A DNA stretch of 64,000 nucleotides from Micractinium sp. NFX-FRZ (lineage: Eukaryota > Chlorophyta > Trebouxiophyceae > Chlorellales > Chlorellaceae), in contig JAPTJF010000352.1 in NCBI GenBank assembly GCA_029339195.1, forward strand, positions 1 through 64,000, written 5' to 3'. The notes under the pieces were generated by a model, which was not told where the DNA came from, did no database searches, and saw nothing but the letters and a program-made list of their open reading frames with translations. Shown in pieces: positions 33,456-46,625 of this stretch (positions are counted from its first letter, which is position 1; the number at the start of each line of letters is the position of its first letter). The translations under genes were made by a program, and so were the position numbers.

Positions 33456-36400
33456 ATGTTCACCGCATTCGCCCTATCACCGAGCTCCGGCGGCGTGATA
33501 TCCAGCCAGGCCGAGCCGCCCCCTCGGCCGCCAGCCTCACCCCAGCTCCCGCCGCCGCCACCGCCAACGGAGCGGCCGCCCACCCCGGCCTTGCGTGAGG
33601 TGCAGCCCGACCCTGAGCGCGATGCCTGGGCGGCCTCCATCCACCACAGATTCGCCTCCTCACCCCTGCTGGCCTCCACATTAGACACACGGCTGCCGAC
33701 AGTGCCAGTGATCCTGCACCCGTCAGCGCCCCGCGGCGGGGCGCCGCCGCCCATCACCGCCCGCCACCTCGGCTTCCTGCGGTGTGACCTCTCTGGAGAG
33801 GGCGTCGGCCCGGGACGCTTCTTCCCCCTCTTTCCGGCAGGCAAGCAGCGGTGCACCCTGTTTGGTGCGCTTCGGCGCATGTGTTGAACCTAGTTGGGAT
33901 GGTGTGCTGAATTGCTGCTGGCCAACCATGCAAGCTGCCCTCCCTGCCCAATTCTTCCTGATCCCCTGCTGGCTCCCACTGCTTGCTCCTCAGCCGCTGT
34001 GCAGCCACAGTCACCCGTTGTGCTGCAGCAATTGAATGATACCCTCCCTCTGCCTGGGCGGTGCAAAGTGCAGATGCCTCTGAGGAGGTGGCCGGAATCG
34101 ACACCGGCAGCCTGGACCGGTTTGGGTGCGGCGGGCACTGGGCCAGCAGCGGCTGCATCCGCCTGCTGACAGCCAGTCGCAGCGCCACCGCCAACAGCAG
34201 TGAGGACTGTGGTGACAGCGCCGACGACGCCAAGGGCAGCGGTGACGACACTGATAGCGGCGGCGGCGGCTGCAGCAGCAGTGGCGGCGGGACAGGCAGC
34301 AGCGTGGGCGACACCAAGCTGGAGCTGATACCCCAGGACGCGTTTGCAGCGCTGTGGGTGCGCCTGCCAGGCAGTGGCACGCGCGGCGACAGCAGCTGCG
34401 GCAGCGGCGAGCACGAGGCTGTAGCGGGACAGCCATGCAGCGGTGAAGGCGGCGCTGGCACCAGTGCCACTTGCAGCAGCAGCGGCGGCTGGCACGTGCC
34501 GTATGCGCACCTGCTGCCTCTGCAGGAGGCGTATGGCGGGCTGTATCGAGAGCTCAAGGCTGCAGGGGCCGACCTGGCGCATGCCCACTACATGCTGCGG
34601 TGAGCTGGGGGCAGGGCGCGGCCCCCGGTTGGTGCAGCACCCTGCAGGGAGTTGCAGGGAGAGCACGCCGCCCGGCGAATGTGGGGGACTGCACGCTTGC
34701 AGAGGGAGGCAGAGCCTTCCCCAAAACTTCCAACCCCCTCCCGGCACCCTCTCAACCCACTGCTGTCGCAACCCACCCCTCTCCCACCTGCCCCCTCCTG
34801 CCACAGCGGCTGGAAGACTCGGGAGGGGCGCCCACGCATGGGCAGCGCCGGCCCCCGCGCCCCCCCTGCCGGCACAACCGCCGCCGCGGCTGCTGGCGCC
34901 GGCGGGCGGCCGCGGCGGGGAGTAGTGCCCGCTGAGCTGGCAGCCACCCGTGACCTGCGCGCTATGGTCAACTGGCCGGGCCTGCTGGAGCTCTTAGAAG
35001 AGGAGGGGGTGCAGGCGGTGCCCACAGATGGGCTGCGGTACTGGCTGGCCCGCCTTGGTGCCGGATTCCAAGCGCAGCTGGCGGCCGCGGGCGTGCTGTG
35101 CGCAGACAGGTGGGGGCAAGGGGCTGGGGACGAGGGGCTGGGGTTGAGGGGCAGGGGAAGGGGGTGAAGAGGTCGGAGGATGGAGAGGTCAGGCGGCCAA
35201 CTGGCCCTGTGAGCATGGGGCGCGGGTGCTAGCTGGCCAACTTGCCAGCCAGCCACGCAGGCTGAGAGACGGTGGCTGCTGCCACTTCACTGCGCCACCC
35301 GTTCAGTGTCCCACCGTCCCCCTCCTCCCGCCGGCCCCAGTTCCCTTTCCCATCCCCCCTGCCGCGCCCCCCATCCCCCCAGTGCAGCACCGTGCACCAC
35401 ATCATTGCGCGCAGCAACCGGGGCATTGACCACCCGCTCAACTATTTTGTGGTGGACCGGGGGCCCAACTCCGCCATGGGCAGCCGGGTGGAGGGGTTCA
35501 GAGGTGGGGCGGAGTGGCAGGGGGGGGTGGGCGCTGTCCTAGACCCTCGGACGGCGCCTATGCACCGGACATCGCATGCACTACATAGCCACGTGCATAT
35601 CAGTGCGGGGGTGTGTGAGGGCAGCCGGGTGGAGGGTCTCAGAGGTGAGATGGAGGGGTGGCAGGGGCCTGTCCCAGAACGTCGACGGATGCTAAGCAGT
35701 GGCCTTGCTGGCTGGGTTAGCTGGCTGGCTGGCTTGCAAGCAGGTGGCCCGCCTGGCTGCCCAGCCACCCTGCCCTGCATTTACTTTCCCCTCCCCCCCC
35801 TGCTGCCTGCCATGCCCCACATGCAGACGCCAGCGGTGTCAAGCTGCACATGCGGGACGTCGTTGGGGAGCGTGCCTTTGAGGTGGCCCACGCAGCCTGC
35901 AACCTGTACCACGGCGTGCTCTACTCGGGAAGTCGGAGGGGCACCCCCTTGGCCGAAAGCCTGCGGGAGCTCAGGGAGGGCGCGTTTGCCCAGGCTGAAG
36001 AGGCAATGGAGGTTCGACGCGTGCGGGAGGCACGCCGGGTGGCGCGCAGCGGCGGTGCGACGGGCGGGGCAACCGAGGCTGCAGCGGGGCCAGCGCCGGC
36101 AGAGGCAGCGTGCGCAGCGCAGCAGCAGCAGGAGAGGGCACCGCCGGCGGGCAGCAGCCAGCCGCGCAGCGCGGGGGTGAAGCGGGACCGCGGCGGCCTC
36201 AGCCCGCAGCAGGAGCAGCAGCAGCAGTGGCCTCAGTCGGCAGGCGCTGGGGAGAACGCTGCCTGCAACCGCGTGCTGAGCCCGTCGCAGCAGCAGGTGG
36301 GGCGACGGCGCCGCCTCTCTAGCGATGTGTGCCTGGAAGCTGAGCCCGCCGCAGTGGCAGCAATAGCAGCAGCGGCAGCAAAGGAGGCGGCAGCAGAGGC

Positions 36401-36611
36401 GGAGGCAGAGGGGGAGGCAGAGGCGGGCATTGCGGCTCTGTCACTGTGCAACAGCCCAGAGGGTATCCCCCTGGCAGGAGCAGCAGAGGCACGGCAGGAG
36501 CAGCATGCACAGCAGCAGCAGCAGCAGCAATGGCAGCAGCAGCAAAGAAAGCCGGCAGCCGACTTCAACAGTCTCCGTGCGCGGCTGCGGGCAGCACTGG
36601 GAGTGGATTGA
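33456..36611 (+). CDS. Unknown protein with an HNH-like motif and Gln/Ala-rich C-terminus
   Basis: Five exons join in phase to 712 residues: 33456-33864, 34074-34599, 34807-35109, 35388-35503 and 35827-36611 (TGA). Residues ~1-60 are Pro-rich; 140-310 include Ser/Gly-rich acidic loops. Around residues 415-440 lies VHHIIARSNRGIDHPLN, resembling the HH..N core of HNH-nuclease-like folds (HHI...GG.DHPLN). The upstream segment (LRAMVNWPGLLELL, YWLARLGAGF) is helical. The C-terminal ~200 residues are Arg-, Gln- and Ala-rich. No clear family was recognised, and the nuclease link rests on one motif only. The donor of exon 4 at 35504 is echoed by a decoy copy near 35625-35655. An alternative GC donor exists inside exon 1, but the GT donor at 33865 was preferred. 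Confidence 0.65.
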
Positions 36612-37081
36612 GGGGGCAGCACAGCATCCCACCATAGCGGCCTCAGCTGCATGCCCCTTTGTCTGCTCCTGTCACACTCCCATGTGATCGGTACAGCTGT
36701 TACAAAGTGTCTACTTGGGGCAATAAGGTGCAGTTTTGACAAGCGGCAACAGGCCAGGGCGGCCAGTCAAAGGGGGGGACACGTGGCTGCGGATGGTGAT
36801 GCACACAGGGCAGCAAGAAGCCTCTGGGCACCACCGCACACACAACAAATGCGGCCCTGCCATGCAAACTCAGGTAAGTGCGGCGAACAAGAAAGAGACG
36901 GACGCGTTCATCAGAAAAACAGAACTGCCACAGTGTGCATGTAGGGAGTGATGTGCGCAGGCCCAAGGGGCCACGGTTCAAGGGAGGGAGAAATGACACA
37001 GTGCGGAGCACTGTTGCAGCTCCAGGCGTCAGCTAATTGCCCAGGTGTGGCGCGGCAGCTGCCCCTTGAGCAGCGCTGCCT
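36612..37081. other. Convergent 3' region
   Basis: This region lies between the HNH-like gene (+) and the coiled-coil gene (-). TTACA at 36700-36704 (TGTAA on the minus strand) is a plausible poly(A) motif for the coiled-coil gene. No gene is seen. Confidence 0.4.
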
Positions 37082-40000
37082 CTACTGCAGCCGCCCCTCC
37101 ACCTCCTCCTCCTCGCCAAAACCCTCTGCCCCATCAACCTCCTCCTGCTCATCCTTGGAAGAGGCCGCCTGCTCCCCAGGGTCCAGCCCACGAGCAGAAG
37201 CAGGGGCGCCAGTGAACCAGGCGTCCTCCAGCAACGCCGACACCGCCGCTGCCGCCGCCTCGGCCTCCCGCAGCCCGCGCACAGCAGTGGTGGGCTGCTG
37301 CACCGCCGCCCCGCTGCCGAGGCCGGCGAAGCTGCTGCGCAGGCTGCTGCGCGCGCTGCCGCGGGAGCCGCTGTCGGAGGTACCACTGGTACCGGAGGTA
37401 CCGCTGGTGCAGGCGGTGCTGCCAGAGGGCGCGCTGCCGCAGCTGACTGCACACTCGGGGCTGGCAAGGGACGCCAGCTGAGCTGCCGTGAGCGGCTCTG
37501 GGCCCGTGGGGGTGGCTTCGGTGGGCCCCCGCGCATCGCAAGCAGCCTCCTCGGCTGCATCCCTGGCTGCCTCAGCCGCGGCGGCGGCAGCGGCGGCGGC
37601 GGCGTGCCGCTCCAGAGCCGCCGCCGCCTCCTGCACCACGGCAGCCAGGGTGGACTGCTCCTGCAGCAGCGAATCCTGCGCGGCTGCCCGGCGCTGGACG
37701 GCCGCACGGATGCGGTCCTGCTTGAGAAAGCGGGAAGCGGTGGGCAGGGGCAGGGCGGCGGGAGAAATTGGTAGGTATCGGGGGCTGGGAGAGGGCGGCA
37801 CAGCAGCGGCACATGTGCCACCAATGGCAATGCCCATGCACCGCAGCTGGACAACCCAGGCATCTGCACAGCAAAGCTGCCCTGCCAAACCTAGCTCTCA
37901 CGTCCAGCGGGCAGGGCACAACCATCAATCAAGCCTAGGCTTGTAATGCCCAAAATGAGGCAAGCTCTCACCTCCAGCTGGCACAGCGCATCCACCGTCG
38001 CCTCCACCTCCTCCTCTGCCGTCGCCAGCGCAGCAGCGGCAGCCTGGGCCGCCTCGATGGCGCCCTGCTGGGCCACCAAAGCCTCCTGCTTGCCTGCCAG
38101 GCAGGCAGCGCGGGCTGCAGGGTCGGCAGCTGCCAGCGCCTCCTCGGCCCTGCAGGCGGCATGGCAGGTGGGCGGGCAAGTGAGTAACGGAAGGGAGCAA
38201 GTGGGTGACGACGCCAGGCTTGGACGGCTTGCTTCCACATCAGCATGGCAGCAGCCTGACTTGAGGTGCAAGGATTAAGCGGAACATTGAAGCAGCAGCC
38301 TGCCAGACCGCCCCACCAGGAGAGGCCCCCCGGTTGCACAGGCTCGACCCCCAGCCTCCACAGTTGGCGCACTATACGAACTTTTTTATTACGAGATACA
38401 TTGTTTGGTGCACCAGCGCCATACCCGCCCACCTGACCAGGCTGTGCTCTGCCGCCGCCTTGTCCTCCAGTGCCGCCTCCATGCGCTCCTGGGCATCGTC
38501 CACCGCTGCCTGCTGCTCCTCCACCTGCGTGGGAGTCAGAGAAAGAACGCGAAGGACAAGCGAAGCGGGCTCAGAATGGCAACCTACGGGCTTTGGGTTT
38601 AAGATTCAAAGAACCACCATGCCAGCCCCGGCAGCGCTGCTCCGCCACGTGCAGGAGAGGAGGGACAAGGCGGATTGTGGGGGCAGCAGGGCGTAACAAA
38701 CGGCGTGCTGGCATGGCGAAAGCACAGCTGGCGGGGATGGCACGAGTGCGGGAGGCGCTTCTTAGGGGCCTTGCACCCAGGCGGGGCACCGGCAGCCAGG
38801 CACAGGCACAGGAGCCTCCCACCTGCTGCCGCACGTCCGCGTGCTGCCGCTTGAGCTCCTCCGCCCCGCCCGCCACCTCCCGCATGCGCTGCGCCGCCGC
38901 CTGCACGCGCCCATGGGCAGCAGCCAGCGCACCCCGCGCCGCCTCCACCGCCGCCTCCACCTCCGCTGCCGCCTCTGCTGCTGCGGCGGCTCCGATGCCG
39001 TTGATGCCAGCGCCGGCAGGGGCGCGGCTGTCGTCCCCCACGGCAGCAGGGGGAGCGTCTGCAGCCATGTCGAGGGCTGACAGGAGGTCCCGCACTTCGT
39101 TGCTGCTGTGCTGCAGGGCGGTTTCCAGCGCTGCCTGCTGCTCGCGCTGGCGAGCAGAGTCGGGGAACGCCAGGGGGGCGGGGCTGTAGGGTGAAGCGCT
39201 GCGTGCCGACGCGCCGTCTGCAAAGCGCACAAGGTGGTAGGAGGTTGAGTAGTTGGCAAGGCGAGGCCTAGCAGAGAGGCGGGGGCGGCAGCTGTGGGGG
39301 GGAGCGCTGGCGAATGGCGTCAACCGCAGGTGGCACGCCCAGCCCAAGGTCATGCTCACACACAAGACATGCGGTCTTGAGATACCACAGCACAGCACAG
39401 CACAGCGCAGCAAGCGGCCCAGCATGCCACAGTGCAGAACACAGCACAGCACAGCACGGCATGTCAAACCACAGCATGCCCAGCACGCACCCGTCAGCTC
39501 CTGCCCCAGCAGGTGCTCCGCGTTGGCAAACAGGCTCTGCGTGTGGCTCAGCCAGGCGCCCAGGTTCTGGGCACCCCCGCCACCCAGCCCGCCTGCAGGA
39601 AAGGCCGCCAGGACGGAACACGGCAGTGGGCAAGGTGAGGCGAGCGACAGGGAAGCTCATGCAGCGTGCGCCACCTTGGTACCTTTAGTATCCACAGGCC
39701 AGCGGAACATGCAAGCCTGGGGGAGAGGTGGGATCCCCTCTCTTCCCAGGGCCACACATGTGCCGTGGCTGCTGGCCCCCTCCCCCCGCCAAAACCCTCA
39801 CCTGCCAGCGGGCCGGCGGCGGAGCGTGCGCTGCTGGGGGTGGAGGTGAACTCGCTGCCCTCGTCGCCTGCGGCAGGACGGCAGGTGGGGAAGAGGGCGC
39901 ACAGGCGGCAGCACGGCATGGGTCAAGACAGGGGGCAAGCATGGAACGGGGCAGGGCGGAGGGCGCGTCAGCGCACTTCACTCTCGCGTATGTCCAGTCC

Positions 40001-43000
40001 TGGCACTGAGAACCCCAAAGGCAAGTTGATACTCCATCCACCAGGGTGGGCGCACACACTGCGCTGACACGGGTGGGCAAGCCCGCACCTGACAGCATGC
40101 GTGCCACGCGGCCCAGCTTGGAACCCAGGAAAGCCGCCATGCGCGCGCTGCAGGGGTGGGGGGGCAAGGGAGGCACAGGAGTCACCATCAGAGGGGTAGG
40201 AGGCCAAGAGCGGTGGAGGAGGCATGTGACAGCAGAGGGCAAGGTCAGCGCTGGCAGGGGGCACGCAAGCAGGCAGAGGGCAGACCAGAATGCTCGCATC
40301 TGGCTTGCGGAGCAGGCAGGCAGAGGCAGGAGGAGGGAGGCAGGCGGGCGGGGAGGCAGGCAGCGGAGCCAGGCAGAGGCAGGCTGAGGCAGGCGGGCGG
40401 CTTGCGAGGTGCGTGCCTGCGTGAGCGCGGGGTGGAGTGGTCGCTCATGCTGCCGGCCAGCCCGCTCAGCCGGCGGCCCGACAGCAGCAGCTGGTGCACG
40501 GGCAGCGGGGAGGAGGAGTCTGCAGGCACGGGGGGTGGGTGGGCCAGGTGGGTCAGGTGTCGGCATGCCATGCCCGGGATGAAGCACAAAGGTGGGACGT
40601 GCGTGGAGCAGCACTCACTCATCTGCCGCCAGACGCTGCCTGCCAAACTTGCCCCGCCTGTCTGGCCGCTTGGGAGCACGCACCATCAAGCCACCCTGCG
40701 CTTGCACCCGGACATGGACCCCAAAAGAAGACAGAAAAGAAGACAGAAAAGAAGACAGACAAAACACAATATTCACCTGACTCTGCCCCCTGCTCCACCA
40801 GCTTGCGCTCCGCAGAGGCCAGCAGGTCGAGAGCAAGCACCTTCTCCTCAACCGCACGCCTCAAGTCGTCCTGTGGAGTGGGTGGGCAGGTGAAGAGCAC
40901 AGGCGTGAGAAGCAGGTGGGCAGGGCACATGGGCGAGGAAGGCGGACATCAGCCAGAGCAGGAACCTTCTCAACGACGACTGCACACGCCTCACGCCGTC
41001 CTGCACTCATGTGAACACAAAGGTCGAGCCGTGCCCACCTGCACCCCGTCACTGCGCATCGACACCTCCTCCGAGTGCGCCTGGATGCTCTTGATGGCTG
41101 AGTCGGCGGCAATGTACTGCTGGGAGGCCAGGCACAGCTCCGCCTGCAGGGCAGTACAAGGGGGGCAGGAGCGTGGGTGCAATGGAGCAGGCACGAGCTG
41201 GGTACGCCTCAGCAAGCGCCGGCGAGGCATGCAGGTGGGCTGAAGGTTGGGCGGGCAGCGGCGACGACCGGTCGCGAGAGTTGGCAGGCACGCTGGGTGT
41301 GCAAATGCCCAGCAAAGCAAGCAGCTCTGAATTCCAGCACGCCTGCACCTTCGCTGCCCTCATCCTAGCATGTCACCCTGTCAGCCTGCCGCCCGCAAGC
41401 CTCAGCCAGACGCAACATTTTTAGAGGAATTATAAAATGTTATGGATTGAAATTGTTTCCGACATTTCGTTAACCGGCGCCCCAGCAAGGGCCTGCTGAG
41501 CTCCCACGTGGTTGCGGCAAGTCACACGTGGTTGCGGCAAGTCACACGAAAACGGAGGTGTCCACCCCACCTGCGCCTCGCGCGCCTCCGCCAGCTGCTG
41601 CTCCAGCACCGCCTTGTCCCCCTCCAGCTTCTCAGCCAGGATGCCCAGGGAGGCCACGTCCTGCAAGCAAAAGGAGGGGAGCAGGACAGGGCAAGGTGAG
41701 GCAAGGTAACAGACAGGGCGGGACACGCAGTGTGCGACTGTCCCCCGCCAGCTTCTCAGCCGGGATGCCCAGGGAGGCGACGTCCTGTGGGGAAGGGAAG
41801 GGAAGGGAAGGGAAGGGTGGGGTGGGGAGACAGGCAAGGCGAGGCAGTTGGCAAGGCGGGGCAGGTGATGCATAGGTGATGCACTTCCCCCCTGCTAGCT
41901 TCTCAGCCAGGATGGCCAGGGAGGCGACGTGCTATAAGGAACATGGGATGCAGGGAGGGGCAAGGTCAGAAGGAAAGGCAGGCAGGGCAGTCACTGCCTG
42001 CCCGCCAGCCTGTCAGCCAGCATGCAGACTTGCTAGCCTGGTATGCGGCGCACAGAGCTTTCTAAATGGAACACACCCACGCAGCCCCGGCCCGCCCGCC
42101 TTGCCTGCTCCAGCTCGGCCACCCTCCGCTCCAGCTGCCCCTTCTGCGCCTGCACCTCCATCAGGGCTTGGGTGACCTGGTCCATCTGCACACGGTGGGT
42201 TGTGGCATAGTGTCGGCGCGGGTGAGCGGACTTTCAAGTCTGCCAAAATCAAGGCGTGCATCACCTGACTCCTGGCAGAAAGGACCAAAAAAGCCAACAC
42301 CCCCCCCCTGCCGCCCCGATGCACCCCATCCCATTGCTCCAAGCAGTGTTGGCGTCAAGCCAACACCCCACCTGCCCCTTTCTACCTGCGCCTCCAGGTT
42401 GCTGTTCTCCCGCTCCAGCCCGCCCAGACCGTCTCCCAGCTCGGCCAGCTCGCCGGCGCGGTCGCACAGCTCGCGCCGCAGCGCCGCAGCCTGCACATGG
42501 TGTAGGGCGGAGGCAGGGGTGAGGGCAGGGGCCGGGAGGCGGTGTGCGTGTGCCGCCGGCTTGCCATGGGCCTCACCATATCCCGCATCCTGCTCATGCA
42601 GCGCCCCCTTCAAGCTGCACCTGCACTGCCCCACCCATGCCTCGCATTTCCCAGCCAAGGACGACCCCCACAGCTTGCATGCCCGCCCACCTCGGCAGCG
42701 GCGGCATCCCGCTCAGCCAGCACGCCCTCCAGCTGCGCCTCCAGGGCCGCGCACGCCTCTGCCGCCGAGGCCTCGGCCGCCACCAGCGCCTGGCGGGCGA
42801 CGTCCAGCTCGGCCTGCACCCCGGAGGCTGCTGACCTGGCGGCTGACTCAGCGGCCGATGCGTCGGCAAAGGCCTGCTTGGAGTCGGCCAGCCGCTCCTT
42901 CAGCAGCTCATTCTCGGTGAGCATCTCAGACACCTGGGCGCAGGGGAGGGGTGAGGGAGAGGGAGGGAGGGAGAAAAGGGTGAGCATCTCAGAGACCTGG

Positions 43001-45582
43001 GGGCAGGGTCAAGTGTGGGAGAGCGAGGGGAAAGAAAGGGTGAGCATCACAGAGGCCTGGGGCCAGGGTTGGGTCGGCGCGAGGGTGGGGTCAGGAGCGA
43101 GGGGGAGGACAGTGTGAGCAGCGGGGTGAAGGGAAAGGGGGCAAGGTGAGGGGTGGGCAAGAACGACAGGGAGGCCAGGGGTTGCAGGAAGGGCAGGCTG
43201 CAGTCGCGAATCTGCAGGATCCCCATGCATGCAGGGGAGCGGGCATGGATGGGAAGGGTTAGGGTAGGCCATCAGCCTGCCTCATGTGCCGTCTGGCACC
43301 CTGCACACATCGCTTCCCCACCCTCCGTTTCCCGCCCACCCACCTTTTCCTCCCCCCACGCCTGCTCCTTCATCGCCTCGTCGGCGGCAGCGCCCGCCTT
43401 GCTGGCAGCCGCGCTCAGCGCAGCCCAGCGCTGCTGCAGCAGGTCCAGCCAGGCGGAGGGCGAGTCCGCCTTGCCAGCTGGCAGCACCAGCGGGGCCGGC
43501 TGGTTGGAGGAGCGGGCAGACAGCGGTGGGCGCGCCGACAGCGGGGCCTCGGCGGTGGTCGCCGTCAGCTGTGCAGCCGCCGCCTCCCACTGCTTGGTCG
43601 CCTCCAGCTGCTGCTGGGCAGCAGAGGCAGCCGACTGCGCCTCCTCAGCAGCTGTCTTCAGGGCTGCCACTCTGGCGTCGCCGTCCAGCTCAGCGTTGCC
43701 CAGCTGGCGCTGCAGCCTGGCCAGCTGCTTGAGATCAGCAGTGGTGGCCGTGGCGGCCGCCGAGCGCCGGCGAACCATCCACGCTGTCAGGACTACCGCC
43801 GCCAGCAGAGCGCAGGCCGCGGCCGCGGCGGCACCACCCACAAGCTGCGGCTGCTGCCGCCACAGGAGCTCAGCAGAGCAAAAGGCGCTGTCGCCCGCCG
43901 TGCCTGCCGCCGCAGCGGCAGCGGCCGCGCCGGCCAGCTGCAGCGCCCGGGCCGCCTCCAGCTCTGCCTGCAGCAGCGCCTCGCGGCGTGCCGAGGCCTC
44001 TGCTGCCTGCTCAGCTTCCTTCTTGGCAGCCAGAGCGGCCTCCAGTTCGGCTCCCGAGCTGCTGGGGGCGGCAGGAGCGGTAGCAGTGGCTGCGGCTGCT
44101 GCGGCGGCTGCCTCCACGGCAGCATCGCGCTCAGCGGCAGCTGCCGCAGCCGCGTGCACCGCAGCCTCCCGCTCGGCTGCGGCCGCAGCAGCCGCGGCTT
44201 CCGCCTCCCGCTGCGCTGCCCGCGCCGCCTCCACTTCCGCACTGACAGCTGATTCGCGCTCCGCGACCGCTGCAGCCGCCGCCCGTGTGGCAGCCGCTGC
44301 CTCGGCCTCGGCAGCCTGCTGGGTCGCCAGAGCGTTGCGCAGCTTCTGCGCAGCCGCCTCCTCTGCCTCGGCAGCTGCCGCAAGCGCTGAGCTGGCATCC
44401 GTCTCCGCCAGCTGGCGTGCCCCCAGAGCTTCCTCCAGCTCCTGCTGCAGCCGCACCACCTGCTGCCGCAGCCGGCTGCTGTCCTCGCTTGTCGTGTGCT
44501 TGGCGGCCTCAGCAGCACTCAGGGCTGTTGCCAGGCGGGCAGCTGCCTCGGCTGCAGCCGCGCGCTGCTGCTCCGCCTCAGCCTGGGCCGCCACCAGCGC
44601 CTCGCCGACACGCCGTGCCTCCTCGTGCGCCGCCGCCAGCGAGGCGCGAAGCTCAGCATCGCCCTCGCCAGCCGCCCGCACCTGCTGTTCTGCCTCGGCC
44701 TGTGCGGCTGCCAGCGCCTCGCCGACCCGCCGTGCCTCCTCGTGTGCGGCCGCCAGCGAGGCGCGAAGCTCCTCCTCTGCCTCAACACCCGCCAGGCGCT
44801 GCTGCTCTGCCTGCGCCGCCGCTTGCTGAGCAGCTGCGCTCACCCGCCGCGTCTCTTCGTGCGCTGCCACGAGTGCCGCCTCCAGCAGCGCCGCTGCCTC
44901 GGGGTCGGCACCCGCGGTGGCAGCCACTGCCGCCAGCTCGCCCTCTGACAGTGCAGCCGGCACAGAGAGCACCAGCGCCTCATGCAGGGCCCACCCGTCG
45001 GCGGGCACAGGTGCTGGCTTGGTGACGACGGCATCGGGGGCAGCGAGGGAGCTGATGCCGGGGCCGGCCAGGGGGCGGCCGCCAGCCGGTGCAGGGCGGG
45101 TGGCGTGCCACACGCCCCAGCTGCCGCCTGCCATAAGCAGCGCCAGCACCAGCCAGACGTGCAGGGGCAGGCCAGCGGCCGCCTCGCGGGCCGCTGCCAT
45201 ATTCTTGGACTTCTGCCAGGCTTGGAACTCGGGGCTGGCCTCCAGGCTGTGGGCGGTGGTGACAAGGGGATGAGGGGGGCAAAGAGGGGAGTGAGTCGGG
45301 GAGTGAGTCGGGCAAGTGGGGGCCAGGGGCAGGGCAGGGCCCTGGTGGTGCGAGCGGAGAGGGTGGAGGGACCGATTGGAAGGGATGGCTCGACAGAGCT
45401 GGGCAGGCAGTGAGCAGGGGTAAAGCTGGCGCAGGAGGCCAGCGCAGCCCGGCCACCGCTCAACAAGCACACCTGGCGAGCGCGGCGTCGGTGCAGGCCT
45501 GGCGGCGTTCCGCCACTTCCTCCTCGCTCAGCTGCCCGCCTGAGAGCACGGCAGGCCGGAAGTCCAGCACAGCTGCAGCCAT
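37082..45582 (-). CDS. Giant alanine-rich coiled-coil protein with two membrane spans
   Basis: Sixteen exons join in phase to 1,453 residues: 45582-45473, 45246-43344, 42933-42691, 42490-42386, 42185-42105, 41660-41571, 41143-41039, 40870-40777, 40519-40417, 40147-40089, 39867-39802, 39592-39491, 39217-38823, 38524-38433, 38149-37972 and 37717-37082 (TAG). Exon 2 alone gives 634 residues. Membrane spans are visible near residues 65-83 (LHVWLVLALLMAGGSWGVW) and 505-529 (ACALLAAVVLTAWMV). Between and after them are long Ala/Glu/Gln heptad stretches, with near-identical blocks LRASLAAAHEEARRVGEAL. The C-terminus is acidic (EEVDGAEGFGEEEEVEG). No known family was recognised; a scaffold or tether between a membrane and other structures is possible. 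Two introns appear to use GC donors (42104 and 40416). Several introns contain duplicated exon starts. Exon 9-10 joining is the least certain. Confidence 0.72.
41735..41935 (-). repeat. Two decoy copies of a coiled-coil exon start
   Basis: The true exon upper end at 41660 reads GACGTGGCCTCCCTGGGCAT on the minus strand. Diverged copies sit at about 41750-41785 and 41890-41930. The first is preceded by a CAG acceptor, while the second has lost it. Confidence 0.8.
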
Positions 45583-46625
45583 GCTGGCTGGATGCTTGGA
45601 TGCTGCTCCAAGGAAGGTCCCCGACCTGCGGGTGGCCACCGGGCAGCGGCAGCGGGGGCGGGAACATTCAAAAGTTTGAGCGCGTGCGGGCCGATGCGGG
45701 GATTCCCGGGCATTCCCACGGCTCCCAGTGCTCTAGAGCGGTCAGCAGAGCTACTGAAGCATTGCAGCGGCGGGGTGCAGAGCCCGCAGTGTTGCGCGGC
45801 GGCCATTCAACCTAGCCCGCTGCGCTGCAGCACCCCACCTGAGCGGGGCGGCGCTTTTGGATCGCCTCTGTCGATGCTGCTGCAGATGCAGGCACCCAGG
45901 CGGCCGCCGGCCAGGGCGCCCTCGGTGCTAGTCTCGGGGCTGGCTGGCGTCCAGCACCTGCGCTGCTCAACCCCTGCTCCACCGGTCGTGGAGGCGAACA
46001 GCGGGCAAGCAAGCAATGCGGCGTGCACTGCAGAGGCCTTGGCCTTCCGTCTGGCGGCGGTGAGCGGGGGTAGCGCGCCCAGCGTGGGTCGTGTGCCGTC
46101 GCCGCATCCCAACCTGTGGTGGCGAGGAAGGCTGAGGCATTAGTGGCGCATGCCCCTATGCCTCCTAACATTTGATTTTGCTCGTCTTGGTATTGCCTTT
46201 GTGATTGTTGACAGTGCAGCGCTGCAGCAGCGGCGGTGCGGCATTCACAGGTGTGGAGCACAAGCTTCAGATACATGCTCTTTCCCATGCGCACCCGGGG
46301 AGGGCAACCTGGCCCGCTTGTTACATGTAATTAGTTAGCACAGATACATGTATAAAACGGATGATGTGGCTTCTGCAGACGCCAACCGTCACCCCGCCCG
46401 CTGAGCGGCCGCTGTGCATCTTTGGTTGAACTCCTGGGCTTCCTTCAGCAACACACCCGTCGACGGTGTACTGTCACGACCAATCCAACCCCCACTGTTC
46501 TGCGCATCGGTTCGCCTCCATAAGCTTCCGCAGCCCTGCACCCCATCACCTCTGCCTCAACCTGCACCTGAACAGCCTCGGCTGGTCCTGGCAATCCATT
46601 GAGGCAACCTTCGACGGTTTCCGCA
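45583..46625. promoter_or_regulatory. Divergent intergenic region
   Basis: This region separates the coiled-coil gene (-) from cornichon (+). A plus-strand frame (about 45592-46143) and minus-strand frames are open but show no family or splice evidence. AT-richer sequence around 46320-46365 (TTAGTTAGCA, ATGTATAAAACGG with a TATAAA at about 46351) could be the core promoter of the cornichon gene. Confidence 0.45.

Noticed and set aside
43153..44829. 558-codon plus-strand open frame opposite the coiled-coil gene
   Set aside because: It is a shadow of the Ala-rich minus-strand exon; its Ala/Ser composition mirrors the reverse complement of Ala codons.
45592..46143. Plus-strand open frame of 183 codons upstream of cornichon
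   Set aside because: No homology, and overlapping minus-strand frames are equally open; it lies in the expected promoter region.
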